Below, in pieces: positions 45,235-58,415 of a DNA stretch of 64,000 nt. The translations under genes and the position numbers were made by a program. Source of the stretch: Tetrastigma voinierianum (taxonomy: Eukaryota; Streptophyta; Magnoliopsida; Vitales; Vitaceae). The notes under the pieces are model-generated. The model saw nothing but the letters and a program-made list of their open reading frames with translations, was not told where the DNA came from and did not search any database. Where the stretch lies: the NCBI GenBank assembly GCA_016808115.1, contig JAEQBH010000026.1, forward strand, positions 248,001 to 312,000, written 5' to 3'. Position 1 is the first letter of the stretch. Each line of letters starts with the position of its first letter.

Positions 45235-48200
45235 TCCAAGAGTTTCTACATTAGTTTAAATATAGACCAATCAGACCCCTGCAACATAATATATATATAA
45301 TTTATCGTGTTCTGAATTCAGGGTGGGAAAAAAATGCAAGATGTTCACAAGAGAATCCCCGTTTGGAGCTTTGAACGAGTCTGATAATGGAGGCAGAAAA
45401 AGGAAGGACTAAGGATGAGCTTGCCGTGTCAAAACTCAAAAGTGGCCACCCACCATCCCAAGTCCCCATCCCAATTCCCATCCCATCCATTTATTGCCAA
45501 GGTTATGCCGTACTTTTTTTTAAACATCCACTAATTCGTGGTGCCTTAAAGTTGACGGTGGGGGCTCAGCCTCCACGGTAGGGGAGTGATCTTTGCGTAA
45601 CCTCGTTACAATAAGTTTCACCGATTCAGTTACCCTTTATGTTAAGGTACATTGAATCACCAAATTCAATAAAAATAGATCAAAGATCCTAAACCACAAC
45701 AAAACAAAAAAAAAGTAATTTATTTAATAAGACATAAATGTCCTTTATTTCTTGAGCTTAATGTAACATATTAACAACAATAATATAACATGTTCCTTTT
45801 GTTAATGTAATAGACTTTAAAAAAAAAGTATATATAGGATTATTAATTTAAAAATAAAAATAAAAAAGATATAAAAAATGAAAAATACATAGGTTAAGAC
45901 ATATTATAAAAAAATAATTAGTTTTCAAATAAAAATATTGTTTTAACTAAATATAAGTATTACTTTAAATAATTGAATAATATAATACATATAGTTAATT
46001 AACATAACCCTTATATCTGAAAGTCAATTATTATTCTTTATATATTTCTCATTTTTTATACTTTTTTTTATTTTATTTTATATCGTAGATGATACATACT
46101 TTTCTCATAAACTTTTGCCTAAAATAATATATTTCCCCATGTTTTATAAAATCTAGAAGAAGAAGTTATATAAAACAAAATCCATTTACATTAATATGGT
46201 AAACATGTTGCATTAAGATCGAGGGGGTCATTTTATTACATTAAATACATGCTTTTAATATTTTGTTACGAATTGACACATTTTTTTGGGGTGATTTAAG
46301 GGTTTTCGGTTCTATTTTTATTCTATTCGGTGCTTCAATGCACCTTAAAATAAGTCCCCCTTTGATAATTCCTCATATTTAATAGATGGTATTAAATATC
46401 AAATGACTATCAAAATAAAACTTGTAAGAGATGATTTAACGTCCGTGATAGCTATTAGGGTTTCATTTTAAGAACTACAACTGTAGCTTCTAGAAACCTT
46501 TGTGGGACCCAAAAATAAATATCACCGACGACCTGGAAGAGGGATCCGTCTTTTTTACAGCTCACGAGTTCCAAAAGTCAAACATGTCAGGCTTAGCCTT
46601 ATAGACATTTCCCTCTCTCTATGTCATAATCTGGGTCCTGGAACTGTCTAAATGAGATAACTGCTCCATAATAAAAATGTGTCCCCATGTGAAGAAAACT
46701 ACGAATACTCATTCAATGGGAGTCATAATCTTAGGGCCTGTTACATTGCAATTTTTTTAAATTGTTTTTTTCTTTTGAAAAATATGGAAAAAAACGAATC
46801 ACATAAAAAATATTAAATTAAAAAGAGAATAAAATTCTCAGATATGTTCTCAAATTTTTTTAAAACCGTTCTGAATAATAGCTTTTAAAAATAGGAATCT
46901 AATTGGCCTTACCTTTATGAAGAATTATCAACAATAGCATCGTTCTAAGATGCAAAAATGAATATTTATGTAAGATAAACAGAGGAATCAATAAAAAAAT
47001 TATGGACGAGAACTGAAATAGTTAAGTAAAATGTAGCATCCCGTAATTTTTTAATTTTTAAAGAGGTAAAAAAATATCTTTTAAAAATTAAAAGAACGGC
47101 ATAAGAATAATTTTTCTATAAAATTCTAAGTATAAATAGAAAAAAAATAATAAAAATAGTTTATTATTTATTGGATCCTCTGTTTCTTTCTATATATTAT
47201 TTTTGTTAACAAAATAGTGATATTACTTTGTTAAATAGAATCGAAAATCAGGATGTCGAAAGTTTTAGGTTGAAGAAATAATTTAAAATATAAGATATTT
47301 TCATATTTATTTCATAGAAGTGCTGGTATGGGTCTTTAATTTCTTTTAAGTTTAGATAAATCGTATTTAGATTCCAGCTCTTAACATTTGGGACAATGCA
47401 GAGTATAAATAGTTTGGTGTTGTACTTAATTTTTTTGAGAATGAAAATGAAAATAAAAAAAATAAAAAAATAAAATAAATAAGGGTGGTAGGAGACCAAC
47501 ATATGCCTTGAGTTTGTAAAAAAATTAAGTAGTAGGAGACCACTATACTATGGAGTATGAAAATAAAAAGAAAAAAGAAAGAAAAAGAAAGAAAATATAA
47601 TAGGGAGTCATATACTTTGAGATTGTTAATCAATACAAGAAAAAAAAAGTTAGAATTGTAGGAATGAACGGGTAGGTATGTGACAATTAAGTTGAAAAGT
47701 CAAAAGGGAATCTTGTCATAATTTTTTGTTTAAATGATTTAAAAAACAAAAAGGGACATTTAGTAAAAAGCCAAAATGGTCATATTGTTATGATTAATAT
47801 CATTTAATATTAAAAGAAATTAGATATAAAGTCTTTCATAAATAAGCCTAGAAAACTTAAAACATGGGTAATGATTGATATTGGAAAAAAACAACATATG
47901 TAAAAATTTGATGATAAATTCTTAGAGAATAATAATAAATAAATATAATTAGTTTGAAACCTAAAGTTTTATAAATATATGTATTTGATAAGTAATTGAA
48001 GTTATATTTTTGGCAAATAGATATTTGCTATGATTTGATAATTTATTTAGATAATATTGTGATCAAGATAAATATTGAGGGATAATATGATATAAAAATA
48101 CTGAAAGAATTCGACTTTTATGAAAGTTTTGAAACTAATTAATTAAATTATTAATAGTTAGGATATTTAAAATATTATTATGATTAATAATATTGACATT

Positions 48201-49619
48201 ATGGCATTGTTAGAATTCTCAAACCTATAATTTTAGGTGAATAATTAATAATGATAATATCACATGCTATGGGTGAGAAATATTCCTTAGGAATTCTTCT
48301 AATTAACTTTTCCAAGATTCTAAAGTATTTATTTGGGGAGTGAGGATATTAGTATAGTTTTACAAAATAAAACATTTTATATATTTTTGAGTAAAGATTA
48401 TCTATCTAGTTTATTTTCGAAAAATATATTTATTTATCTTTTATGTAATTTGAATGTGGAAAAGTTTGATTTGTTTTGTCTATGATTGTCAATTGATTAC
48501 TTGAGGGTTTTACATTAAAATATTTTGAAGTTTGTTTTGTTAATGAAAGAAAATGTGAGATTTATTTTAATGAAATATTTCTATAATTAGTTTAAATACT
48601 TTGTCAGCGGGAATAATAGTTAATGGCTATTAGACACTTCAGCGAGAATAATAATTGATCTTTACATTCCTTAGTGGTAAATGTAATTGATCCGAACCCT
48701 AACCTATAGGGGTTCTGATTAGAAGTGCAATAAAGTAGTGTTTGGTTCGTCAGCGCCCAAACAAAAGAAAACTTTGTATGTTAATTAATCAGAATGGGGT
48801 ACACTTTGATGTAATGATTGGAACTTCCTTGGTTTGTATATATGCAAAATGTGGAGTTTTGTGTGAAAATAACTTTTAATTTTAAAAAAAAATGATTTTA
48901 ACCCACTCTTCAAACTTATGATCAATTTGACCTTCTTGATGCCATATAGGATGCCACAAGGAGAGAGATTTCATTTTGATAAAAATTACCGATTAAAAAT
49001 TGCGGCTTATTATTTGAACCAAAGTACTTGGAATTCTAAACCAAAGCCCTTTGTTTCTAATTGCGGCTTCATATTTGAATTAAAGCGGCAGTTTCTAACC
49101 GTGGTTTCATAATTTTCATGTTTTTAATTGTAATTATTGGTAAATTTTAAAATAAATTATTGAATAATAATAAAAAATGATTTTTAAGGATTTAATATTA
49201 CTTCTATTAAATAAATTTCTAATAAATTAAAATAAAAAATTAAATGTCATAATTTATTAATTTAAGATACATAATCAAATATGATTTAAAACCAAACAAT
49301 GTATTAATTTAAGATATGGTACTATGAAATCATTCATTGATTAGCATTTTAATAAATAAAAATTAACTTCATCAAACTAATATTATATTCTCAAGTTTCA
49401 TATTAGAGTTTTAACTATTGTAAGACATATGTTTATAATTTCTTGTTAAAAAAAGTCAATATTTATACACACAACATAAAATAAAAAATGAACATTTTGA
49501 AATAAGTTAATGAAGTTAATTAGAAAAATTCCACTACAAAATATGATATCAATAGTTTCATAAAGTAAGAAAAAATTACCCCTCAACATTTATATAACAA
49601 AATATATATAATCTCAAAT
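45235..49619. other. AT-rich intergenic DNA upstream of LYK copy 1
   Basis: To 47726 it is part of the duplicated unit; beyond that it is single-copy in the window. It is rich in A/T runs, including AAATAAAA-type stretches near 47450. 48600-48800 has short CAGCG-GAATAATA repeats that may be old LTR debris. No coding or RNA gene is recognised. Confidence 0.4.
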
Positions 49620-49629
49620 GCCTCACGAG

Positions 49630-50910
49630 GAAGAACTATGCTCAGTGCTACTCTTCACTTTTTTGAATTTGCCCTTACTCTAAGCGTAGCATGTGTACAT
49701 GTGATGGGCCCCAGAAATAAAGGTGGTGGAGGCAACAATCTAGGTCGACGTAGTCCACGTCTACCTCTCGAAACAGTTGGAGGTAAATCTAGCTGAGTTG
49801 ATATGACAATCAAGTACAGGGATAGACTCTGAAGGTGGGTCTAAAACAATAGAAGGTTACACTGAATGTGAATCTAAAAAGGTAGGATTAGGAGGTTGTA
49901 TTGAAAAGGTAGAAGGCTGCACTGATGGTGGGTTTGAAAAGGTAGGAGGTTGCATTAAAGGTGAGTTTGAAAAGGTAGGCAGTTGCACCGTAAAGGTAGG
50001 AGGTCGCACTAATGGTGGGTCCGAAAAGACAGGAGAAGGTTACACTGATGGTGGAAGACGATAATCCTCTCGAAGAATGGGTAGAACAACCGTCGCCATG
50101 CGAATATTATCAACTATACCATTGCGAGAAGCATCACCGTTAGAGTCCACTAATGCATGACATCCTCGAGATATGATCAATGTCATGTTTCAACCTGCCA
50201 CACAAAATAATATGTAATTTATTTGTTAAAATAAATATTATATGCAATACATAAATAACATTAAAGTATTACAAACTAACTGGGTAGTAGATAAGGCAGT
50301 AGCCTAGTATCGCATAGGTCCAACGTTGTCCATGGGAGTGATAAAACGACGTGTGATACGACGATCCCATAACATGTATGGAGCATGGTAGTCTATGTGA
50401 GGCTCTATAGGATATGTAGTGATAATACATTCCGTCCTAGCATTCCATAATTCTACATAGTGTTCATGATGCAACCTTCAATTATGCTGAGGTTGACCAT
50501 GTCGATCTGTGGAGTGAAGCTCAATATCTATGGAACGTAACCGGTGAATCTTTGTAATTAGGGACAGCATATTTCTCTTAATTCAGGCAGATACCTACTA
50601 TTAACTCTCAAAACTATTAACTGACATGGTGAAAAACTGATCTGATCAACAAATGAATCTGATGATGGATGTTGTGATTTGTGTAAGGCTACCACGATAT
50701 TTAGTATATTCAGGATCTTAACATGTATAGAATAAGTTTAAATCATCATATTAATTTGACTAAATATCATAATCATTAATGTCTTTATAAAATTAGTATT
50801 TAGTAAAAACCTAAGCGGATCGTTGTCTATCAAATTTATCTCTGTATGTGATAAAGACACAATGAGGAGTGTCTACACGGGACAATGGAAGCCCCTACCT
50901 ACTCCCTAAT
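49630..50910 (-). pseudogene. Plant mobile domain (PMD) protein relic
   Basis: The minus strand near 50880-50820 reads LSRVDTPHCVFITYRDKFD. After a probable intron or decay (about 50790-50600) it reads RSIDIELHSTDRHGQPQ, then HYVELWNARTECIITTYPIE and APYMLWDRRITRRFITP. That is the end of the PMD fold found in MAIN/MAIL1-type nuclear proteins and in plant transposons. At 50070-49850 comes a Pro/Gln/Thr tail of repeated QPPTFSNPP-like units, and at 49790-49640 a basic RGRRGLRRPRLLPPPP tail. Both are usual downstream of transposon-linked PMDs. In-frame stops (for example just after the RHGQPQHN segment) show it is broken. It follows the Mutator transposase tail on the same strand. Confidence 0.72.
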
Positions 50911-50932
50911 GCATATGTCGGAAATCCATCAT

Positions 50933-51187
50933 CTATAGATCCTGGTACGTAGAGATGTGATCTACTAGGAAGACCCACATGTAATCGCTTCCATGACCAT
51001 AAGCAAGTCGGCTTTCACCATGCTCTCGTTTGACTGTGAAGTAGTTATTAAACCGATAAAAAGTTAATTGGACCAAAGCTATTATTGGTAAGTTACGAGC
51101 ACCTTTAAGGACACCATTGAAAACTTCATACATGTTAGTTATCATAATCCCATATCTCCTTCCTCCATCATGTGAGGCTAGCCACAT
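50933..51187 (-). pseudogene. Mutator-like (MULE) transposase C-terminal fragment
   Basis: An open minus-strand segment reads SHDGGRRYGIMITNMYEVFN, then a GARNLPIIALVQLTFYRFN segment and YFTVKREHGESRL. This is the conserved stretch after the DDE core of plant MuDR-type transposases, where the element recognises N-x-x-E-x-F-N and L-P-I-x-x-L-V motifs. The SWIM zinc finger that should follow is not seen; PMD-like sequence starts instead about 25 bp on. The upstream half is cut off by the LTR at 51191. Confidence 0.82.
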
Positions 51188-51190
51188 TGT

Positions 51191-53336
51191 TTGGACGTGG
51201 CAGGTTCGGTGCTCGGGTGGGTGATCCCCCAGTTGAGACCCAGAACCCTTAGCACCTTAGATTTAAATGATTATAAGGACATATGGTCAAAATATAAAGT
51301 TAAGACCAGGAAAAATAAGGTAATACAAGTAAGCTAGAAAATCGGTAAAATGACTAGTTGGCATGAAAATGCCGCCTTTAGTTGGATGATCGATTGGATT
51401 GATTCCAATTTCTAAATAAAGTAGAATCATAGAGGAATAAGAATATATAGGTTGCATAATGTACAAGTATAGAAAGGTATAGGAATATGTCATAAGATAT
51501 GATAGGTATAAGTCATAAAATATAATAAGATATGATAAAACATGTCATAAGATATGATAGTCTAAAGTACACGAATGATAGGCACATATGCATATAAGAT
51601 TAAATAATTTGAATATAAGCGTGTATGATAGGATTACATGATAGATATACTTAAATGAATAGATAGAACATACTAAGAACAAATGATAGGAATACGTAAA
51701 GATATGAGTATAAGATAGACATCACAAGAAAGAATAAGATGGAACATATAGCTAGGAATATATGATAGACAAAACTAAATGATATAGAAAAGATATGAAT
51801 ATATGTATTATATAGATATGTGAGAACCGGGAAATGTGAAGCTACGAGTTATGAGAACTAATACGAGTAAAATAATGATAGTATATATGCATAAATGATT
51901 ATAATGACAATAGTTATTAAATGTATGAGATATGTCTGAAAATGTAATGGTGATTATGCCTTAGGACTGGTAGAGGATAAGATAGAGGCATGCCTATAGG
52001 GAAGATACGATTCTTTACTGACCTGTTCATAGACGAATGTGAGGCCCAGTTTGGGTCGTGATATAGATCAGTTTGGATCGGGGTGGCCCAGCGAGGTCGC
52101 GCGATAGATAGAAATCGGCTGCGCCGTGCGGTGATGAGTGCGCTGGTGCGGATGGCGTATGGCGTAGGTCGCATGCCCGTGCGGTGATGATGCATGGGTA
52201 TTAACGGAGAGAGATCAGCGTCTCGTACGGTGATAGGTACCTTCGGGTACACTCGATTTATTTCTGAATCCACTTCTAAGGTATTTATAGGACATGAAAA
52301 TAAAGAAAAAGGAAAGAAATACCAGAAGAAATGTATATGAAAGTATATAATAGGATATGATATGAAGCATAGCCTTGCTATGCAGTGAAGTCTGAACGAT
52401 TCTGAGAATAAGAAATCACATTTATAACACGATATGAAAATAGGTATAAAAACCACAAGAAAAGTAGGAATAGTACGGGATAACGAGGATATGAGCAGTC
52501 TGAGATGAACACACATAATAGGAAAGTATACAATAGTACAAGTATGAAAGTGAAGAATGAAATAAATCATAGAACCGAAAGATGAAAAAAGATATAGACT
52601 AGAGCGTCTTTATGTAAGCTTGTGAAGAATAGGAACATTGAAAGACATATAACAAGCGTGAAAGATGAACCGCAGGACAAGTATAAGAATATGTAAAGTA
52701 CTCAAATAGGAATACAGAGAAAAGTATAAATAAAGGAGATGCTAAAGACATAGAGACATGTAATAGAAAAGATTGACATGCAATAGGAATATCGGATGAT
52801 AAGAATTCACGTTATAGAAATATGTTTAGATATATATATATAATGCATATGTATAAGCTTGTGACCAATTCGCCATTGGTGGTTGTCCATGCTTATGTTA
52901 CTAAGCGTAAAGCTTAGCACGGGTGTTCAATAGTGTAGAGTCTTAGGAAGTAGAGGATAGGAACCTTGCGTCGAGTAAGTGTGCGTAATAGGGGTCCATT
53001 GGAAGATTTTGTATAATGTATAAGTCTTTTGTTTCTTTTTACCAAGCATTGTAAATGTTGAACACTATTAAATATGTACATATATAAGTATTAATTGTAT
53101 AAGTAATGGGACTCGATATATGCGTATAAATTGTGATGGACACCACTCGGTGGTAGTTCTTTTTGTATATGTACAAATGATTTTGTTATTACTTAAATTG
53201 TTTGTGCACGTGGAAATGCAGTACGGCTACGAGAAAGCAGGTCGATAGGAAGTCCCATTATATAAGTATGGAGCCAAAATGTCGCGCCGGACGGTTCGGG
53301 CCGCCATGATAGTCGGGCAGGATCGGGGTGTGACAC
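51191..53336 (+). mobile_element. Probable LTR (solo or truncated) of a Ty3/gypsy element
   Basis: The segment starts TGTTTGGACGTGGCAGG, exactly where the MULE reading ends, and finishes GGATCGGGGTGTGACA, a wording typical of plant Tekay-type LTR ends. It has no coding domain. The 217-codon minus frame at 51917-52570 crosses AT-rich and then GC-rich LTR sequence and has no motif. Near 52120-52230 there are short repeats around CGTGCGGTGATGA. The two flanks do not share a target duplication: the left flank is MULE and the right flank is the start of duplicon copy 2. Confidence 0.58.
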
Positions 53337-53339
53337 AAC

Positions 53340-54323
53340 CGGCAAACCTTTCAAGTTCCAAAACTATTATGACATTTGTGCATCCCACTCAGGCTTTATT
53401 CCTTTCTGAGTAACTTGGTGACGGAGCTATGACATAAAGCACTCACAAATCTTCTATAATAACTGCTAAGCCCAAACTTCGCCTCGGTTAAATTTGAGGT
53501 GGTTTCCAGTCCACAGCTGACCTCGATCTTTGTAGAATTGACTCAAATGGCATTACTAAAAATTCATAATGACGTAATGGTTTCACAGCTGGATTTCGGG
53601 ACATGACCTCTTTTACCCAGTGTTGATAATATCTCGATCGCAAGTCTATCTTCGAAAAGACACTTGCTCCTTTCAACTGATCAAATAAATCCTCTATTCT
53701 TGGCAAGCGTGCTTATTCTTAAGCGTCACTTTGTTTTATTCTGGGTGTAGTCAATGCACATCCGAAGAGTGCCATATTTCTTCTTAACAAATAAAACCGG
53801 CGCACCTTAAGGTGACACACTAGGTCGGATGAAACCCTGATTCAATAGCTATTGTAGTTGAGTCTTGACTCTTTCGATTCGAGTTGGGCATCTGATGGGG
53901 TGCCCTCGAAATAGTGGATTCCTTGTACAACTTCAATGAGATCACTTCTCTTTGGGTGGGCTCCGTAATTCCTTGAGTACATCGGGAACTCCTAATCAGG
54001 GAATATTTTTCGAATTCGGTTGCTTTCTCTTTTGGAGTCAAGGATCAAAGCCCAGGCTTCACAACCTTTTCTTAGAAAGCGTCGGGCTTCGCCGTGAAAT
54101 AACTTTCGGTATTGGTTTAGATCGGATACCTTATCTTTGTGCCGGATAGGTCATGACATTTAAAGCGGGACTATTTTTCTTATCTGATCAACTAGCAGCC
54201 TTATGTTTAGATAGCAATCCATTCTAGACAATATAAAAGCGAGGACATCACGCGTTAAATTTAACACATTTACTATGTAGGTACATCCTTAATCTAAGAC
54301 TCTTCTAGAAACGCCTAAACCTA
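53340..54323 (-). pseudogene. Ty3/gypsy pol fragment (protease/RT), duplicon copy 2
   Basis: The minus strand around 53706-53560 reads [20 protein letters not shown], then a YQHW block and [10 protein letters not shown], the same RT segment as 37450-37320. RNase H and integrase, present next to copy 1, are absent because the duplicated unit begins inside the RT. Frames are broken more often than in copy 1. Confidence 0.85.
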
Positions 54324-54324
54324 G

Positions 54325-54336
54325 GCTCTGATACCA
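54325..54336 (-). other. Gypsy primer-binding site, duplicon copy 2
   Basis: The minus strand reads TGGTATCAGAGC, identical to 38112-38101, and is followed after five bases by the LTR terminus. Confidence 0.9.
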
Positions 54337-54341
54337 CTAAC

Positions 54342-56650
54342 TGTGACGCCCCCAACTCGGCACACGGTGTCAAGCGAGGGTGTCATTTTTTTTTTAATTG
54401 ATAACGGCTAGGCACATTCGATTCGTATAATGTTAAACGTTTAAGCTTTGTCATGTGCATGCGTGATTACAAAATATATATAAGCTCCATATATGGAAGT
54501 GTTCAACATTCTGATATTTACATTGTTTAAAAACAAAACATATACAAAAATATACCAAAAGGTCTTTAGTGGGCCTAGTAGTGTTGGCCTTGGTTCCGAT
54601 ATGGAGTGTTCGGACTTCGTTTTACGCTTCCCATGTACCTACACGGATGGAAACACCGTGCTAACATAGCTTAGTGGGAATTAATACATATGAATGACCT
54701 CTAATAAGGGTCATTACACTTCTATACACATGCATACACATCTAACATATCATATCATTTAAACATACTTATACATATTTCATATTTAATTATCATACCA
54801 TGTTTCATTTCATATCATTTTACTCTTTGCTTCATGTTCTTGTCACAATATACGTGTCATCGCATAGCGATGCTATGCTTCTCTTATCATATCATATCAT
54901 TTCATATGTCGTACCGAGTCGTTTGTTTTTATGTTTCATGTCTGCATCGCCAAAGTGGATAAAGGAAATTATAAGAGACTGACATTATACTCCGCCGTCT
55001 GAAAGCAGTGAATTACATAAGGGCCGGCTGATATCGTTATCTGAGACAATATGTGTCATTAAGGGCTCGAAAGAAGCATTAAATGACCCAATAGGGCGAT
55101 CGATATGTTGCAGGACTTGTTTTACTAATAGAGCATGCCCGAGTCTATCCCTCTAACAGGGTTCCTAAGTAGACAATCCATGTGTATTTTATGTTGATTA
55201 CATATCTCATATTCGAATAAGTGTTGTCGTAAATTGTCATGTCGATATTCTGATCATTATTTATCTTTGCATTTTCATATCTCATTATATCGCGAATAAA
55301 CATGGTTACCATGTATGCTTATGAAGCTATTTATTATCATTCAATTTCATCAGGCTATATATGGATGGATTCTAGACTCAGGGCTTTCCATAGGAGTCAG
55401 AACATCAAAACGGAGTTGAGACGAAGAAATTATGGCCGTGCGAGTTGGAAGCCCGTAAGCATTGGCTACAAGCAACGACGGGAACTCTTGTACGTGATTT
55501 GTAGTTTGATTTTCTGAGGACTCAAACTTCCAAGGTTGAAGCGGAAATAAATATTGTATTCTCTGATGAATCTTCCATGCTTTGCTATTTTCCACCTTTG
55601 TCTTCTGGAAATTCTGACTGATTGCAAACAAAAAAATAATACAGAACATTACCTGTGCTACTCACTGGTGTGGAACTATAGACAGTCTCCTTAAGACAAT
55701 AAAATTGTAGAATTCTTTCATAGACTAATACATAAAATTCTTATCAACCACTCTTCTGTTCCCATCAGTGAAAAACTGCAACTGCAAAAATAGCTAGAAT
55801 GTCTTATTCATTCATCCATTACATCTGATAATAAAAATGTTTTATGACCGCAACATGAAAGATTTGAACTATATTTTAATCTAAATCACCTATGAATTTT
55901 AATTTCTAAATTGGGTGTCAAATATTTTCTCGGCTGTATTTGGCGCCCTGATTTCAACAAGCGAATTAATTTTTCACCAAAGCTTCTACCTAACTTATGG
56001 ATCATCTTCCCGGATCGCTTCACCATCCTAATTTCAACAACCCAGAATTATAATACTCTTATTTAGTCTAACAAAGTTTCCACCAAACTTGTGAACCATT
56101 TTCTCAGATGATTCCACTAAGGTTGTGAACCATTTTCCCACATTCATCAGCAGCCAAACAAACTGCAAACAACATTCAATCAACCCGATCAAATTTCACG
56201 CATGGACACGTACTCGAGATTTGGCAATAACCAACTCAAAAAAACTGATACAAAACAAAGCTATCAATAAGGAGACCAGACCAAACCATACTAGTGTACA
56301 AAAATCCATACCTTTCTTGGCTTTTCTTCCTCTTCTTCCTCTTCTTCTTCTCTTACTCTCTCTTCGCCTCCTCTTTCTACCTTGCTCTCCCAAAAATTGC
56401 CCAAATAGAGAGACCTAAATGGTTTTTATCCCATTTTGAGTTAATTCCTTTTATTTGCGCTGATCCTCCCTCTTCTTTCTATTTTTAAGTCCCTCATCTC
56501 TCTAACTCATTTACAAAATCAAGTTATACATATTTCACTTTAACTTTATCTTATCTTATGACTTTTATGTCGAATTTGTGATTCTTGATTTTTGCGCTGT
56601 GCTCTTGTACAAATTCGGGTTGAAATTTTCGAAAAAACAACAAATTAAAT
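54342..56650 (-). mobile_element. Gypsy LTR, duplicon copy 2
   Basis: It starts TGTGACGCCCCCAACTCGG on the plus strand like 38119. It is collinear with that LTR but carries many small changes, for example around 54410-54480 and 55430-55500. The outer edge is approximate. Confidence 0.82.
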
Positions 56651-58415
56651 AGGTGTTATACATTGTACCAGAGTGATGTATTAGCAGTGCGCGTAGTGCG
56701 GTCGCGTCGGAAGAATTGCTTTTTAGTGCGGTGGAAGAGTGGTTGAGATGTAATTTGTCGCGCTCCAAAGCAATCGACGTTAGTATGTTTAAAAGATTGG
56801 AGTTTAATTAGACGAGAATTGCGTGATAAATGTCGAGAAAATTTGAGGCTAATGGGATCTGAAGAGCAAAATATACGTGGCTTATGAATGGATCGAAGAT
56901 AGTTAAAATCGGAAAATAATGATTAAAATATTTTATTGGAAATGTATATTGTATTTTTTATTTTCTTATGATTTGAAAAGTCTGAATGATTGACGAATAG
57001 TAGGTGTCGCGCAGTTGGAGATGTCTTTATTTTGTAGTGATATAAAAGCTTTTAAATACGTTTAAATGTAATTATATTTGATTAATAAAATTTTGAATGA
57101 TGTATTTTTTTATTTTGAATTTGTTTTTGAACTGCTTTTTATTTAAGCTTTTGAATCTGATTTAAATAAAAAACTGTGAAGTGGTTGGGAACTTTAAGTG
57201 GGCTGCAGACGGGCCTGCGGGCCCGGGCACATAGACGGGCTTTAAGGCGGAGGCGCTGGGGCGGGGCCTGCAGGCGGGCTTAAGCGATACGGGCTTATGC
57301 AGGCGGGCTCTAGGCGGGGCTAGGGCGAGGGAACTACGGGCGAGCAAGCGCAGGTCTGGTCGGCCACAGTTTGGGGCGGGAGCTGGAATGAAGCCGTAGG
57401 CAGAGCAGCCTTTAAAGGGATGGGCCAGGGCTTGAATTTCTCCGGGCTTGGGCGGTCTAAAGCCCGTCGGCGAGGCAGCGGGCGCCGGACCTGGACTTTG
57501 GAGATCACTAAACATGGTGACATTAGATTATGCCTTATGTTATTTTAATTATTAATTCAAACTAAATTAGTAATTCACAATTATGAACCTTTTAGGAGCT
57601 TAAAAAAATTAGCATTATATTTAACAATTATGAACCTTTAGTCATTTAGTTAATATTTCCTTTACTTTTTATGCATTCAAAGTGAGTACCAAAGTCGATC
57701 TATTATCCTGGTGCTGAGGTTTGGTAGACCTGAACCAGGTGTTTGTCCATTTAATCCCGTAATCTTAGAGGACATAATGATGTTTTATTATCTATATGGA
57801 GATGTTTATCAAATCTCATCAGTAGGAAGTTTTTTGACACCATATATAATATATTGGATAGCCTTGCAGCAGACAGCCCTCAAGTCCATTTGGTTTTCTG
57901 CGGGCCGAGAACCCAAGTCCAGGTCCAGTCAAAGACATAGGCATTTTTGTAAATAAATGAAATTTCAAGAGTGGTCTCGTTTCCCACACCAATATAATTT
58001 ATATAAACCCCAAAAACGACACGTTTTAAGGCAAGGCTAGGCCAGAAATCTGAGAGCGAGGGCCTCTCCATATGCGTATGAGCACCTTTTAACCTTACAG
58101 GCATACGAATTTTTACTGAGTATGAATATCAAAATCCAACAATATTAGGTAAAAATTTTGTGCTTATTTCTGAAACCTGTTTGGTATACACCTTCACCTT
58201 GTAATATCATTATTCACCAAAACTCCAACATACTTATACAAATGGCCTAAAATGGTTCTCGTAGCAGTTCACAGTAATATATATGTGTTCTTAGCTTATA
58301 CTATGCTATTAAAGACAGTCCTCCATTTCCAAATCAATCAAAATTCAAAACATAGATCATGTTATTTCTATACACAGCATGTCAAGAACACGAACCTTGA
58401 TTTCTGTTGTTGGAT
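56651..58415. other. Intergenic region downstream of LYK copy 2
   Basis: Counterpart of 40401-42168, including the GC-rich island (57180-57500) and the TATATAATATA word near 57845. The island differs so much from copy 1 that its open frames share no residues, which supports a non-coding nature. Confidence 0.45.

Larger units (their letters stand above)
37110..47726. repeat. Segmental duplication, copy 1
   Basis: This is collinear with 53340-64000 in the same orientation, at an offset of about 16.23-16.27 kb. The unit carries a gypsy protease/RT fragment, primer site and LTR, 40400-42168 unique DNA, the LYK gene and about 2.6 kb of its upstream region. Sequence between landmarks is almost the same. 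Most differences are one- to few-base indels. Because the gypsy insertion is in both copies, the duplication (if real) is younger than the insertion. Confidence 0.93.

Noticed and set aside
51917..52570. 217-codon minus-strand open frame
   Set aside because: It crosses LTR sequence that changes from AT-rich to GC-rich. The Phe/Ile/Tyr-rich start and Arg-rich end reflect composition, with no motif.
57162..57523. Pro/Ala-rich minus-strand open frames
   Set aside because: GC-rich island. The matching region in duplicon copy 1 gives a completely different peptide, so there is no conservation.
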